Shown piece after piece: positions 1-9,872 of a DNA stretch of 64,000 nt. The notes below the pieces were generated by a model, which worked only from the letters and a program-made list of their open reading frames with translations, was not told the DNA's origin and did not search any database. This DNA is from Cliona cf. orientalis (lineage: Eukaryota; Porifera; Demospongiae; Clionaida; Clionaidae), in assembly GCA_963930775.1 (NCBI GenBank), contig OZ005689.1:30023079-30087078 (forward strand), given 5' to 3'. Each line of letters opens with the position of its first letter. Position 1 is the first letter of the stretch. The position numbers and the translations under genes are program-made.

Positions 1-66
1 AAATTAATGATGGATGAGACTATCAAATGTTTAAGGTGCTTCTATACAAAGAAATGATTCTGCATG

Positions 67-206
67 TGTCACGAGATCCCTTAGTGATTTGTGTTGCATA
101 ATATCATGTGACCTATATTCTTGTTAATGTGAATGAATCAGAGTTGAATCTATACAATGTCTATGAACTACGTCTAGCGAGTTACGAGTCGCATAGCATC
201 GTTACA
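67..206 (+). repeat. 5' LTR of gypsy element 1
   Basis: 140 bp starting TGTCACGAG and ending CGTTACA, identical to 4545-4684. It is very short for an LTR, which fits compact gypsy elements. Transcription should start inside it, but I cannot place a TATA box with confidence. Confidence 0.95.
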
Positions 207-224
207 TGGTGGCAGCGGCGGGAT
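207..224 (+). other. Primer-binding site of gypsy element 1
   Basis: TGGTGGCAGCGGCGGG immediately abuts the LTR, as expected for the complement of a tRNA 3' end (…CCA). The second gypsy element has a similar site (TGGTGGCAGCTGG on the minus strand at 59207-59219). I have not assigned the tRNA. Confidence 0.75.
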
Positions 225-310
225 CACTCCGCCAATTCAGTGACAAAACAACACTCGATCTATTACAGCAGCGTTCCGAGCCGAACGAGCCCCGCGTGGC
301 ACAGAGCAAT

Positions 311-3300
311 ATGGCGGCCAGTAACTACACACTCCCAGCACCACAACCACTAGAGATCCATGATCCCCAGGCCGCGGAAAAGTGGAAGAGATTCAAAAGA
401 GCGTGGACAAACTATTCGCTGGCCACTGAACTGAACAAGAAATCAGACGATGTCCAAGTCGCGACATTGTTGACTGTCATAGGCGAAGAAGCCCGGGAGG
501 TGTACGCGACCTTTACCGACTGGGCTGCTGATGGCGACTCGACAAAGATAGCACCCGTGTTAGCCAAGTTCGAGGCATATTGCAAACCTCGTAAAAACAT
601 CCCTTTTGAGAGATACCGATTTAACCGTCGTATGCAGGAATCTGGGGAAACGTATGACCAGTATCGCACTGCCCTACGGCAACTAGCTGAGGGCTGTGAT
701 TTCTCAACAATAACACCAGATGAGATACTGAGGGACCGCTTGGTGTTTGGAATCCGGGACGCAAAAGCCAGGGAACGATTGCTTCGTGAATCGAAACTAA
801 CATTGGCAAAAACTGACGAGATCTGCCGTGCAGCAGAAAGCATGGTCGCGCAGTTAAAGGTGGTGGAGGACAGTCCGAGCTCACTTGTGAGTGCTGTCAA
901 ATCGGATAATGACCAGCAACAAACAGCTACAAAAGAAGGAAGCAACATCCGAGAATGTTGGAATTGCGGGCGTAGGCACGATTTTCGCAAACGAGAGCTA
1001 TGCCCCGCTTATGGCAAGACATGCAACAAATGTCATAAACCAAACCACTTTGCTGCCAAGTGCCGCAGTAAGTCAGCTCCAAAATCAGTAAAATCAGTCG
1101 AAGAAAGCGATGAGATATATCAGACCCACATCACAGGGACTGATATCGACGACTCACAGTTTGTTACACTCAAACTAGACAGTGGCAACTTCCTGCGATT
1201 TCAGGTCGATACTGGGGCCCAGTGTAATGTTGTACCAATGGATCTCTACAAGAAGGCTACCAAAGACTACCACCTCTCGAGTGTCACATTTTGCAAGCAG
1301 AAAATCACCGCATATGGTGGAACCTCGATCCCTGTTGTGGGCAAAGCGATAATCCGGGTCTGGAGGGGTGACCGTAGCTGCCGGCTCGACTGCAAGATTA
1401 TTGAGCAAAGCAATGTTCGTCCTCTACTTGGAAAGAAAGCTTGCATTGGAATGCAGATTGTTACCTACCTGGATAATGACATGATGAATAAGCCGAACAC
1501 CAATGGTTCGAAGGTGTACACGCTTAGTGCAAGCAGTCCACTAACCAAGGACAAACTCATCAGCAAATACCCGAAGGTCTTTGGTGAAGGAGTGGGCTGC
1601 CTGGAGGGAGAATACCATATCCGTCTAAACGCTGAAATCGATCCTGTGCAACATGCCCCACGGCGAGTGCACGTAGCCCTTCGCGAGCGTCTGCAAGAGA
1701 CACTTGATGATCTCGTTCAGCAGGATATTCTGGCACCGGTCACCGAACCCACCCCTTGGGTCAACTCAATGGTCGTAGTTCCAAAGAAAGACGGGAAGCT
1801 ACGTATATGTCTTGACCCAAAAGACCTCAATCTGGCCATACAGAGGGAGCACTACCCTCTACCTACCATCGAGGAGATAGCCACCCGTTTGCATGGTGCA
1901 AAGCTGTTCACTGTGCTGGATGTACGGCATGGCTTCTGGCACGTCCCATTGGATGAGCCATCTTCATTACTCACTACTTTCAACACTCCATTTGGCCGTT
2001 ATCGTTGGAAACGCATGCCATTTGGTATCAGCTCAGCACCAGAAGTTTTCCAGCGAAAGATGCATGAGGTCACCGAAGGATTGAAAGGAGTGGAAGTTGT
2101 CGCTGACGATTTCGTAGTGGTTGGATTTGGTGACTCAATTGAAGATGCCACCACCGACCATGACAACCACCTGGAAGCTTTCCTAGAGCGCTGTGCAGTA
2201 AAGCATTTGAAGCTGAATGACAAGAAGATAAGGCTGAGATTACAGGAAGTGCCCTTTATTGGCCATGTAGCAACGTCAGAGGGCTTGTGTGTAGACCCCT
2301 ACAAAGTGCAAGCTATCCTGGAGATGCCACCCCCCACCGATGTGGCTGGAGTGCAGCGGCTTCTTGGCCTTGCACAGTACCTCAGCAAGTTTCTACCACA
2401 CCTCTCAGACATCACTAAGCCCCTACGAGAATTGACACAGAAAGAAACGGAGTGGGAGTGGGCCCAAGCTCAACAAGACGCTCTACAGAGCCTCAAAACA
2501 GCCGTGTCAAGCACTCCAGTCCTTCGCTACTACAACGTGAAAGAGGAGGTCACTTTACAGTGTGATGCCTCCCAGTCAGGGTTGGGAGCAGCCCTACTAC
2601 AAAATGGCCAGCCTGTGGCATATGCTTCACGTGCCCTCACACCAACTGAAACTCGGTATGCACAGATCGAAAAGGAACTGCTTGCCATTGTGTTTGCCTG
2701 TGATCATTTTGAAGCATATGTCTATGGGAGAGAAGTCGTTCAAGTTGAGACCGATCATCAGCCATTAGTGTCAATCGTGAAAAAACCTCTCAACAGCGCG
2801 CCCAGCCGGCTGCAAAGAATGTTACTCCGGTTACAAAAGTACAACCTGAGTCTGAAGTATAAGCGAGGCCCAATGATGTTCCTTGCCGACACTCTAAGTC
2901 GAGCCTATCTACCTGACATCAGCGCATGTGAGTTTTCTCATCAGCTTGAGGAAATTGACCATACACTCTCACTGGCCATGACTGAGGACCGTCTACAACA
3001 ACTCACACATGCTTCATCACATGATCCTGTACTACAAGTGCTGCGGGAGACAATCGGCCGAGGTTGGCCGGAGAACAAGTCAGAAGTGCCGGACAGCATC
3101 CATGCTTACTATGATTTTCGCGATGAGCTAACTGTCCAGGATCAGCTGGTGTTCAAAGGGGATCGCTTGGTAGTTCCAGCTACGATGCGGAGAGCAATGA
3201 TGGAGGTTACCCATGCTACCCACATTGGCATTGAAGGATGTATAAGACGAGCCCGGGAATCATTGTTTTGGCCTCGCATGTCGAAAGAGCTAAAGGAATA

Positions 3301-4324
3301 CATATCTAAGTGTGATGTCTGTACCGCTCACCGTGCCTCACCAAGCAAAGAGCCTCTTCAGCAACATGAGTTCGCAGCCCGACCGTGGAGTAAAGTTGGT
3401 GCTGATCTTTGTGATCTTCGAGGACGCACGCTTCTGGTAGTGACTGACTACTACAGCAACTACATAGAAGTCGAAAGTATCAGTAAAGCCAACACGAGTG
3501 GTATCACCAAACCACTCAAAGCTATGTTTTCCCGGTATGGAGTACCTGATACAGTGGTATCAGATAACGGTCCCCAGTTCGCCTCAACAGAATTTGACAC
3601 TTTTGCCAAAACTTGGGGATTTGAGCATATTACATCCTCACCCAGGTACCCCCAATCCAATGGGAAAGCCGAAAATGCCGTCAAAACTGTGAAAAGGCTT
3701 TTCAGCAAGTGCCAGGAGACGCATCAATCGGAATTTCTGGCTCTCCTTGACTGGCGCAATACACCCACTGAGGGAGTAGGCACAAGCCCCGCCCAGAGAT
3801 TCTTGGGTAGGCGGTGCAAGACCCTTTTGCCGGTCACAGGATCGCTTTTGGAACCACGGTACCCCACAGAAGACGATGCTCGTGCTATTAATCACCAGAA
3901 ACAGCGACAGGAACACTACTATAACCGTCAAACCAAACCACTCAAGCCAATTGAGCCTGGTAGTGCTGTGGGTATGCGCTTACCCGGAGAATCCTCTTGG
4001 ACTCCTGGAGTATGCAATGGTCTCGTTGGACCCCGAAGCTACCGAGTGAGTGTGGGTGGGAACGAGTTTACCCGCAACCGCCGCCACCTCATCCCAGTGG
4101 ACAGCCAGTCACAACGGGAGATACCCGACAGTGAGGAGCCTTTGATTACGATGTCAGATCATGCTGAAGGGTCTCAGGAACCTCTGTCCGTCAATGACAC
4201 TCCTCACAAGTCACCAAGTGATATGGAACATACACTTGAGTCACCAAAGGGTTCCCCACAACTGCGTAGATCTGGAAGGAATCGCAGACCTCCAGACTGG
4301 ATTACACACTACGTACCATCATAA
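311..4324 (+). CDS. Gag-Pol polyprotein of gypsy element 1
   Basis: One open frame of about 1337 codons from the ATG at 311. The frame also runs upstream to 206, but that start sits on the LTR/PBS boundary, so 311 is preferred. In order: a Gag-like N-terminus, paired Cys/His knuckles (CWNCG and CNKCHKPNHFAAKC, nt ~955-1065), an aspartic protease with DTGA (~1206), reverse transcriptase with the active site VADD (~2097) rather than the usual YxDD, RNase H (~2560-2800), an integrase HHCC finger (~3210-3330) and an integrase core with D (GADLC), D (SDNGPQ) and E (GKAENA). The C-terminal tail is variable. All catalytic residues are present, so the protein is probably functional. The product copies the element's RNA and inserts the DNA. 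Confidence 0.95.
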   Translation: MAASNYTLPAPQPLEIHDPQAAEKWKRFKRAWTNYSLATELNKKSDDVQVATLLTVIGEEAREVYATFTDWAADGDSTKIAPVLAKFEAYCKPRKNIPFERYRFNRRMQESGETYDQYRTALRQLAEGCDFSTITPDEILRDRLVFGIRDAKARERLLRESKLTLAKTDEICRAAESMVAQLKVVEDSPSSLVSAVKSDNDQQQTATKEGSNIRECWNCGRRHDFRKRELCPAYGKTCNKCHKPNHFAAKCRSKSAPKSVKSVEESDEIYQTHITGTDIDDSQFVTLKLDSGNFLRFQVDTGAQCNVVPMDLYKKATKDYHLSSVTFCKQKITAYGGTSIPVVGKAIIRVWRGDRSCRLDCKIIEQSNVRPLLGKKACIGMQIVTYLDNDMMNKPNTNGSKVYTLSASSPLTKDKLISKYPKVFGEGVGCLEGEYHIRLNAEIDPVQHAPRRVHVALRERLQETLDDLVQQDILAPVTEPTPWVNSMVVVPKKDGKLRICLDPKDLNLAIQREHYPLPTIEEIATRLHGAKLFTVLDVRHGFWHVPLDEPSSLLTTFNTPFGRYRWKRMPFGISSAPEVFQRKMHEVTEGLKGVEVVADDFVVVGFGDSIEDATTDHDNHLEAFLERCAVKHLKLNDKKIRLRLQEVPFIGHVATSEGLCVDPYKVQAILEMPPPTDVAGVQRLLGLAQYLSKFLPHLSDITKPLRELTQKETEWEWAQAQQDALQSLKTAVSSTPVLRYYNVKEEVTLQCDASQSGLGAALLQNGQPVAYASRALTPTETRYAQIEKELLAIVFACDHFEAYVYGREVVQVETDHQPLVSIVKKPLNSAPSRLQRMLLRLQKYNLSLKYKRGPMMFLADTLSRAYLPDISACEFSHQLEEIDHTLSLAMTEDRLQQLTHASSHDPVLQVLRETIGRGWPENKSEVPDSIHAYYDFRDELTVQDQLVFKGDRLVVPATMRRAMMEVTHATHIGIEGCIRRARESLFWPRMSKELKEYISKCDVCTAHRASPSKEPLQQHEFAARPWSKVGADLCDLRGRTLLVVTDYYSNYIEVESISKANTSGITKPLKAMFSRYGVPDTVVSDNGPQFASTEFDTFAKTWGFEHITSSPRYPQSNGKAENAVKTVKRLFSKCQETHQSEFLALLDWRNTPTEGVGTSPAQRFLGRRCKTLLPVTGSLLEPRYPTEDDARAINHQKQRQEHYYNRQTKPLKPIEPGSAVGMRLPGESSWTPGVCNGLVGPRSYRVSVGGNEFTRNRRHLIPVDSQSQREIPDSEEPLITMSDHAEGSQEPLSVNDTPHKSPSDMEHTLESPKGSPQLRRSGRNRRPPDWITHYVPS

Positions 4325-4531
4325 ACTAGTCTGGCTCATTATGATCATCAGTAACTGTTATTATTATTTATGTTGTCATCTTTATTAGTATTCTCATCAT
4401 AATTATTATACTATCCTAATTATTGTTCTCAGTTGTTAAATTAAATAATATTATTATCTACAACAATTATTAGTATAATATTATCATCATTATAATTAAA
4501 TTTTATGTAAAAGTTAGTGTTTTTCTTTTCT

Positions 4532-4544
4532 AAAAGAAGGGAGA
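4532..4544 (+). other. Polypurine tract of gypsy element 1
   Basis: AAAAGAAGGGAGA lies directly before the 3' LTR, where plus-strand DNA synthesis is primed. About 200 bp of AT-rich DNA separates it from the gag-pol stop. Confidence 0.85.
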
Positions 4545-4684
4545 TGTCACGAGATCCCTTAGTGATTTGTGTTGCATAATATCATGTGACCTATATTCTT
4601 GTTAATGTGAATGAATCAGAGTTGAATCTATACAATGTCTATGAACTACGTCTAGCGAGTTACGAGTCGCATAGCATCGTTACA
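4545..4684 (+). repeat. 3' LTR of gypsy element 1
   Basis: Identical copy of 67-206, followed by the target duplication GCATG. Confidence 0.95.
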
Positions 4685-5035
4685 GCATGTGTACTGTCAT
4701 GGATATGACATTGTGTGCATGATTGCATTGACAGCTAGGTGCAGGTAGCATTGTTACAAGGTGGCAGCCCACAGGATCAGGAGCCACCAACATCAAACTG
4801 TGCAAACAGTAATTATTAGTGGTTAAGTGATACATGCAATTGTGATACTTGTGGCTTAATCTTCATGCACATCAAAACCAGGGCCTGTTTATGTAAGTAT
4901 GCATGATAATTGAGTGCTTGATATGATATCACTCACACATACACATAATAGTTATCTGAGCAGTAATTGGGGTGCACGAGATGCATGGTCGAATGCACCT
5001 CAATTACTATCATAACTATTTTGCTGGTAGTTGAC
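4685..5035. other. Intergenic, no gene seen
   Basis: AT-rich DNA flanking gypsy element 1. I see no convincing frame, RNA gene or repeat. Confidence 0.6.
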
Positions 5036-5962
5036 CTCTGTTCATCATTGGCCTACTTTATGATGATCAACCCCTTCCCATAGCTGACAAATTGCCTATA
5101 AAAACTTTGGTTGCTAGGCAACTACCAACAAACACATTTATGTATAATACATCAGTTAGAAATCAGTGTTGATTATACTGGAGATATATTATATACATAG
5201 CAGTGGAGTAGGAAACAATCGTGTGTTGCAGGGGCCACCGATACAAGTTGTGGGTGTGGCTTTGATTACTGAATTTTGTGACTACAATTACTCTTTTGTA
5301 GAGGTCATGTTATTTTAGTAATTTAAACCAGACTTTTACAAAGAAAGTCTATGATTAAAATTGGAAGAAAACATACACACGGTCTTGTATCAAGCCTGAT
5401 TATTGGGGGGCCAGGCCCCGCCCCTTATGAAATATTGTGGGGGGGGGGGGAGGGGGGGCAGTGGCCCCTTGGTTCCTATACTCCACTGCATAGCCAACTA
5501 TTGGACAAGGTTTCATTACTTGCATATACACACATCTATGATCGACCAATCTAGGCTACTGGAAATGCGCACGTGTGAAAGCGAGAGACTAGCCATAGAG
5601 TCGGCAAAGAGAGAGCTAGATCTTATGCATATCGATAGTTAAGTAATGGTATGAATTTTGCACGATGTCATAATAATTATTGTATGCATGTATAATACTT
5701 ACTTAGATACAGACATTAGAGGAGAATGGATAGAAAATGTCAATTATTAATACATTTTACTAGTATTAAACCCTATAGATAGGGCTTGACCTGGTAGTAT
5801 AGGAATTATATTGTTTCATAGGTTTTGTGAATTACAACATGTACCTGTGGCTTGCATCTTGATCCAAAACCAATTATACTTGACAGTGTGCTTTCGGATC
5901 AAGATGCAAGCCACAGGTAATTCACAAAAACTATGAAACAATAATTTTTTTACTACCAGGAA
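5036..5962 (+). repeat. Left arm of a large dispersed inverted repeat
   Basis: This ~0.93-kb segment recurs in reverse complement at 19637-20583, more than 13 kb away. Shared landmarks include the block starting CTCTGTTCATCATTGG, a C/G-rich stretch near 5400-5465 and a terminal hairpin at 5763-5962. The copies differ by small indels. Only the short hairpin is self-complementary. It looks like two copies of a non-autonomous element in opposite orientation. The open frames in the G-rich part are not credible genes. Confidence 0.85.
5763..5962. repeat. Fold-back hairpin
   Basis: Two complementary arms (GGTAGTATAGGAATT... and ...TACTACC, with CTTGCATCTTGATCC and GGATCAAGATGCAAG inside) around a short loop at ~5869-5894. 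The partner copy at 19637-19857 keeps both arms to the motif AGGGTTTAATA, so this one is truncated at its right end. Confidence 0.8.
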
Positions 5963-6039
5963 TTATTGTTTAAGATCCGGAATAATTTTTTTTCCGGATT
6001 CTGTAAAAAATTAATTTACACTTTAATGAATCGAGGGTA

Positions 6040-6168
6040 GCTTAGGATCTAAGCCACTAGTATCTAAGACAACCTTGGCTTAGAATCTAAGTCAACTTCG
6101 GCTTAGGATCTAAGTCAATCTCAGCTTAGTATCTAAGCCACTCTCAGCTGAGGATCTAAGCCACCACC
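6040..6168 (+). repeat. 23-bp minisatellite
   Basis: About five units built on GCTTAGGATCTAAGCCA, with clean 23-bp spacing at 6055, 6078, 6101, 6124 and 6147 and point variants between units. Each unit contains the near-palindrome CTTAGNATCTAAG, so a single strand can form small stems. Confidence 0.85.
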
Positions 6169-7130
6169 GATGTTGGCACAATAGCTTACCTTATAAGCCA
6201 CAAACTACTTGAGCAAAACCACTAACCTACTTGAGATACGAGCCACGTGGTCAGCAGCTCACCGCCAAGACCAATAATTAAGGTACATACCTCTGTGTAC
6301 CTGAGCACTATTGTTACATTGTATGTTGTTGACTTCTATGCATATCAACTAGTGAATATCATTCTTATATATCTTGATATAAACTATTATTCATATTTGC
6401 AAGACGATTAATTTTTGTCACAAATCAGCTTCATCTTGTATCAATCCATTTTTTTGTTCATGTATTTACATTTATTATGATATATCTTTTTCTGTGTGTG
6501 TATTCTAAGAATTTTGCATTCATGGTAATACGTACATATGTATTTACACATGCCTTCCTTTCACACTCATACTCATATCATATGCATGTATAATTACATG
6601 GCATGTGTTATATGCACATGCACATGTAATTATGCCTATAGATACATTACATGTGTACATATATACATACTTGCATGATCATGTAAATGATCAATGCCCT
6701 CTAACACCTAACCAAAAGGTAGGTAGAAGTAACTAACAAGGAAAATGAACCAGCCATAATAATAATAGAAATTGCATCTATGGTGGTACTGAGCTAGTGA
6801 TTGGTAGTAGTTTTTCTCTCTGCAGTACTTCATAATTCCAGGGAACATATGCCCCCCTTAATACTATGATTATGATATTGTGGTCACCACAGAGTAAACA
6901 TTGGTGCACACACACGGTGTAGTTTAAGTGCCTTACAATTAGGTGAAGTACATCTACTAGTAGTAAAACCACATAATGTATAGATACTCAATCACCACGT
7001 GTATGATCTAACACTGGACCTACCATAATTATAATATTATAATACACATATTAATTGGTTCAAAGCTTTGTTAATTTGATTTTGAGTTGTATGAGGTTGC
7101 TTGTGTTTTCTCTCTTGCAACAACATACTG
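6169..7130. other. AT-rich intergenic DNA
   Basis: TA/CA-rich microsatellite-like stretches around 6480-6680. I found no supported gene. Confidence 0.55.
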
Positions 7131-9030
7131 ACAAAAAATTCTCCATTGATTAGAATTCTCATACATAAACCATCTTTCCTTTTGACTACTGTTTACACCA
7201 CTTTAGATTATGAATATAGAAAAACAAAGCTATGAACAAAGGTACTGGTCTAGTTTTGATACTTAGAAAGTATCGGGTGTACAAAAAAGCTACAAGATGT
7301 GTGCTGTACTGATTGACATGAAAAATGCTCATCCTCACACACACAGAAGTTACCAGTACCACTGTTTACAACACTCTTAGACTAGATTATGAATATAAAT
7401 ACAAGAACAAAGGCACTAGTCAGGTTTTGGTACCTAAAAAGTATGGGGTGTACAAATGAGACCATACAAAAAAGCTACAGGATGTGTACAGTACCAATTA
7501 ACATGAAGTACACACGAAATGCACACACAGAAGTCACCAATACCATAAATTATGAATATAGACATCAAAATAAATTTTGATACTTCATGGATTATATTTG
7601 TAGAATCGAGAGTTAAAATTGTACAGATTATTGTACATATGAATGTAGGAAATTCTCATACCGATTGCCACTGGTCCTCTTGCAGTCTCAGGGATCCGGG
7701 AATCATCACAGATGATCTTTGTGTATACTGGCTACACAATATGAACTGATGTTTCCTCTAACGTAATTAATATTGGAGAAGAAATAGTACCATGTTACAA
7801 TCACATAGTTGTGTTAGCATGGCTTTGTAATGGTACTTGGCAGCAAATTGCATCAGAAGCAGTAATCAAGGATATGACAACAACTAGTACGGAACATACT
7901 TCAACCACATCACCAGTCAATGAAATTCAGAAGTATGATTGTTAACATTAAGACAAAGGTACTGATCAAGTTTGGAACTTCAGAGATGATGTAGAATTGA
8001 TAGCTTAAAAACTAAGAAGTGCTTAATAATTGCAGTGAATGCCCGCAGTACATGTAATTAGTACACACACAGAAGTCACTAATACCATGCCCAGTGTTTA
8101 CACCACTCTAGATTATGAATACAGACACAAGAACAAAGGTACTGGTCTGGTTTTGGCACTTAGAAAGTATGGGGTGTACAAATGAGACCAAGAAAGCTAC
8201 AAGATATGAAGTACACAAAATGCTCATCCTCACACACAGAAGTCACCAATACCATGTCTACTGTTTATACCGCTCTAGACAGTGGCGGATCCAGGATTTC
8301 TAAAAGGGGGGTTGTAGTACAGTCTTGCGCGCGAAAATTTGAGAAGCCACGCCCACTTTGGGGCAAAACCACGCCCATTTTCGATCGTTTTGAGATAAAC
8401 TACCAGGCCTACCGATTCGTTTTCGAACGAATTTCTTCTAAAGCATTCTAAGGTGAGCCATAGTAGGAGTTTTCTTAGTTCTGTAGCCAGAAAGGGGGGT
8501 TCCATTTAGTTCGTCATCAGTACTTCTTAGTGTTAGATGCAACCCAAAGGGGGGTACACTTGCACCCCCCTTACCCCCCCCTGTATCCGCCACTGCTAGA
8601 TTATGGTTATAGACACAAGAACAAAGGTGCTAGTCAAGGAGAGATGTTGTATGTGGAATTGAGAGCTAACAAGCTATGCAAATTGCACCAATTACCGTGA
8701 ATGCATGTGCACAGGAAATTATGTGCAGAACATGCCTCAATCACATCACCAGTCAACGAAACTCAGAAAGATGATTATTAACGTGAAGTCAATGATACTG
8801 ATCAAGTTTGGTACTTCAGGGATGTTGTGTGTAGAATTAAGAGCTAAAAAGCTATGAAATGTGTACTGATTGCCGTGAATGTATGTACGCACATGGGATA
8901 TTCTTAGAATACACACACACACACACAAAAGTCACCAATGCCATGTCCACTGTTTACACCACTCTAGATTATAAATATAGGCACAAGAACAAAGGTACTT
9001 ATCTGGTTAGGGTGTATCCTTTGTTGCCAT
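7130..9030 (+). repeat. Diverged ~170-180-bp tandem repeat array
   Basis: Landmarks recur in order: ACACCACT.TAGATTATGAATA, ACAAGAACAAAGGTACTGGTC, AGAAAGTATGGGGTGTACAAA, CACACACAGAAGTCACCAATACCATG. They appear from about 7190, 7367, 7545, 7940, 8095, 8265/8600, 8765 and 8945. Units are eroded by indels, so spacing is irregular. One unit is interrupted by the mobile element at 8280-8595. Short frames here are by-products of the repeat. Confidence 0.75.
8280..8595 (+). mobile_element. MITE with 5-bp target duplication
   Basis: 316 bp with terminal inverted repeats CAGTGGCGGATCCAGG / CCTGTATCCGCCACTG, flanked by CTAGA (8275-8279 and 8596-8600). It splits one unit of the ~175-bp array. The termini and 5-bp duplication match the elements at 9195, 14735, 46383 and 52818. 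The CAG..CTG ends suggest a hAT-related family, an inference because typical hAT duplications are 8 bp. Confidence 0.85.
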
Positions 9031-9194
9031 AATTATTGTATGAGGGTATGTTGTACTGAAGACGGGGAACTCCCTCTATGTACACTTGCACTCACAACAG
9101 GAGACTTTGATGAGAGTATAATAATATACTGTTATTATGGTATTGGGTCGGGCTACATGTTATAATCATGCAGTTCATATAATTAATTATACTT

Positions 9195-9521
9195 CAAGGG
9201 CGGAGAACAGGTAGCAAAAGTGGGGGGGGCTCAGACCTTTGACTGTGTAATGTGACGTACAACTATTAGGCTGTGGGCACATGCCCACAGCCCACCTAGG
9301 GGGGTCTGGGGGCATGCTCCCCCAGAAAATTTTGGAAATTTCGACTCTCTGAGAGCGTTTCTGATGCAATCTGGCACCAGTTTTTGGACTGATTTTAGTA
9401 GCAATTTTTACTTTAGCAATCTTTGCAAACACCTAGAATTATGACAGAACTATGTTGCTGTAATTTTGTAGTATGGGCATGTGATAAAATGGGGGGGCTC
9501 AGCCCCCCTTGTTTCTAAAGT

Positions 9522-9552
<31 letters not shown>

Positions 9553-9595
9553 CTGAAGCCCCCCCTGCCCCCCCCCCCCTATTTCTCCGCCCCTG
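9195..9595 (+). mobile_element. MITE nested in the DIRS left terminus
   Basis: 401 bp with ends CAAGGGCGGAGAA / TTTCTCCGCCCCTG and a 5-bp duplication TACTT (9190-9194 and 9596-9600). It sits 11 bp inside the DIRS left end. Removing it restores a left end that matches the internal complementary region exactly, so it landed after the DIRS element. Confidence 0.9.
9522..9552 (+). repeat. 31-base poly-G tract
   Basis: An uninterrupted run of about 31 G within the MITE, followed by G/C-rich complementary sequence. It is strong G-quadruplex potential, and its length is likely to be unreliable in any assembly. Confidence 0.9.
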
Positions 9596-9820
9596 TACTT
9601 CAGAAGGCTCGGTCTCACATATCAACGTGTTTAGTCCAGCTTCCTAACTCATTTCCGGTTCCTGTCAGCTAGTTAGTAGTAATTTACGTATGTACATTGC
9701 GCGGGCGCTCTCCTAATTGCGCCTTCTGCATCTGCGCTAGCGCCGCTACAGTTTGGCGCCAAATTTAATTTGCATGATCGCTATAAAACCTCCTTGCTTT
9801 GCCACCTTGAACAGTCTTCT
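9596..9820 (+). repeat. DIRS left inverted terminal repeat (main part)
   Basis: The reverse complement recurs at 14287-14514. Shared features include CATATCAACGTGTTTAGTCC, the GCGGGCGCTCTCC block and GCTATAAAACCTCCTTGCTT, which contains a TATAAA motif ~90 bp upstream of the gag-like ATG. It may act as the promoter. Confidence 0.88.
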
Positions 9821-9872
9821 TTCTAGCTCGCTGACTTTTCACTGGTCCCGAAATTTCAAATCTATGCAAATC

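Larger units (their letters stand above)
67..4684 (+). mobile_element. Intact Ty3/gypsy LTR retrotransposon
   Basis: A complete 4.6-kb element. Two 140-bp LTRs with TG...CA ends look identical base for base. A 5-bp target duplication GCATG lies at 62-66 and 4685-4689. A primer-binding site starting TGGTGGCAG follows the 5' LTR directly, and a purine tract precedes the 3' LTR. The interior is one long gag-pol frame without stops. Identical LTRs imply very recent insertion. The single-frame gag-pol and the Gag type resemble Mag/K02A2.6-like gypsy elements; the clade is an inference. There is no envelope frame. Confidence 0.96.

Noticed and set aside
5351-5642. Plus-strand protein-coding frames in the G-rich repeat
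   Set aside because: They run through a poly-G tract, overlap in two frames and differ in the second repeat copy; composition is not protein-like.
8746-8928. Short minus-strand frame in the tandem array
   Set aside because: It arises from a CA/TG microsatellite within a diverged repeat unit.
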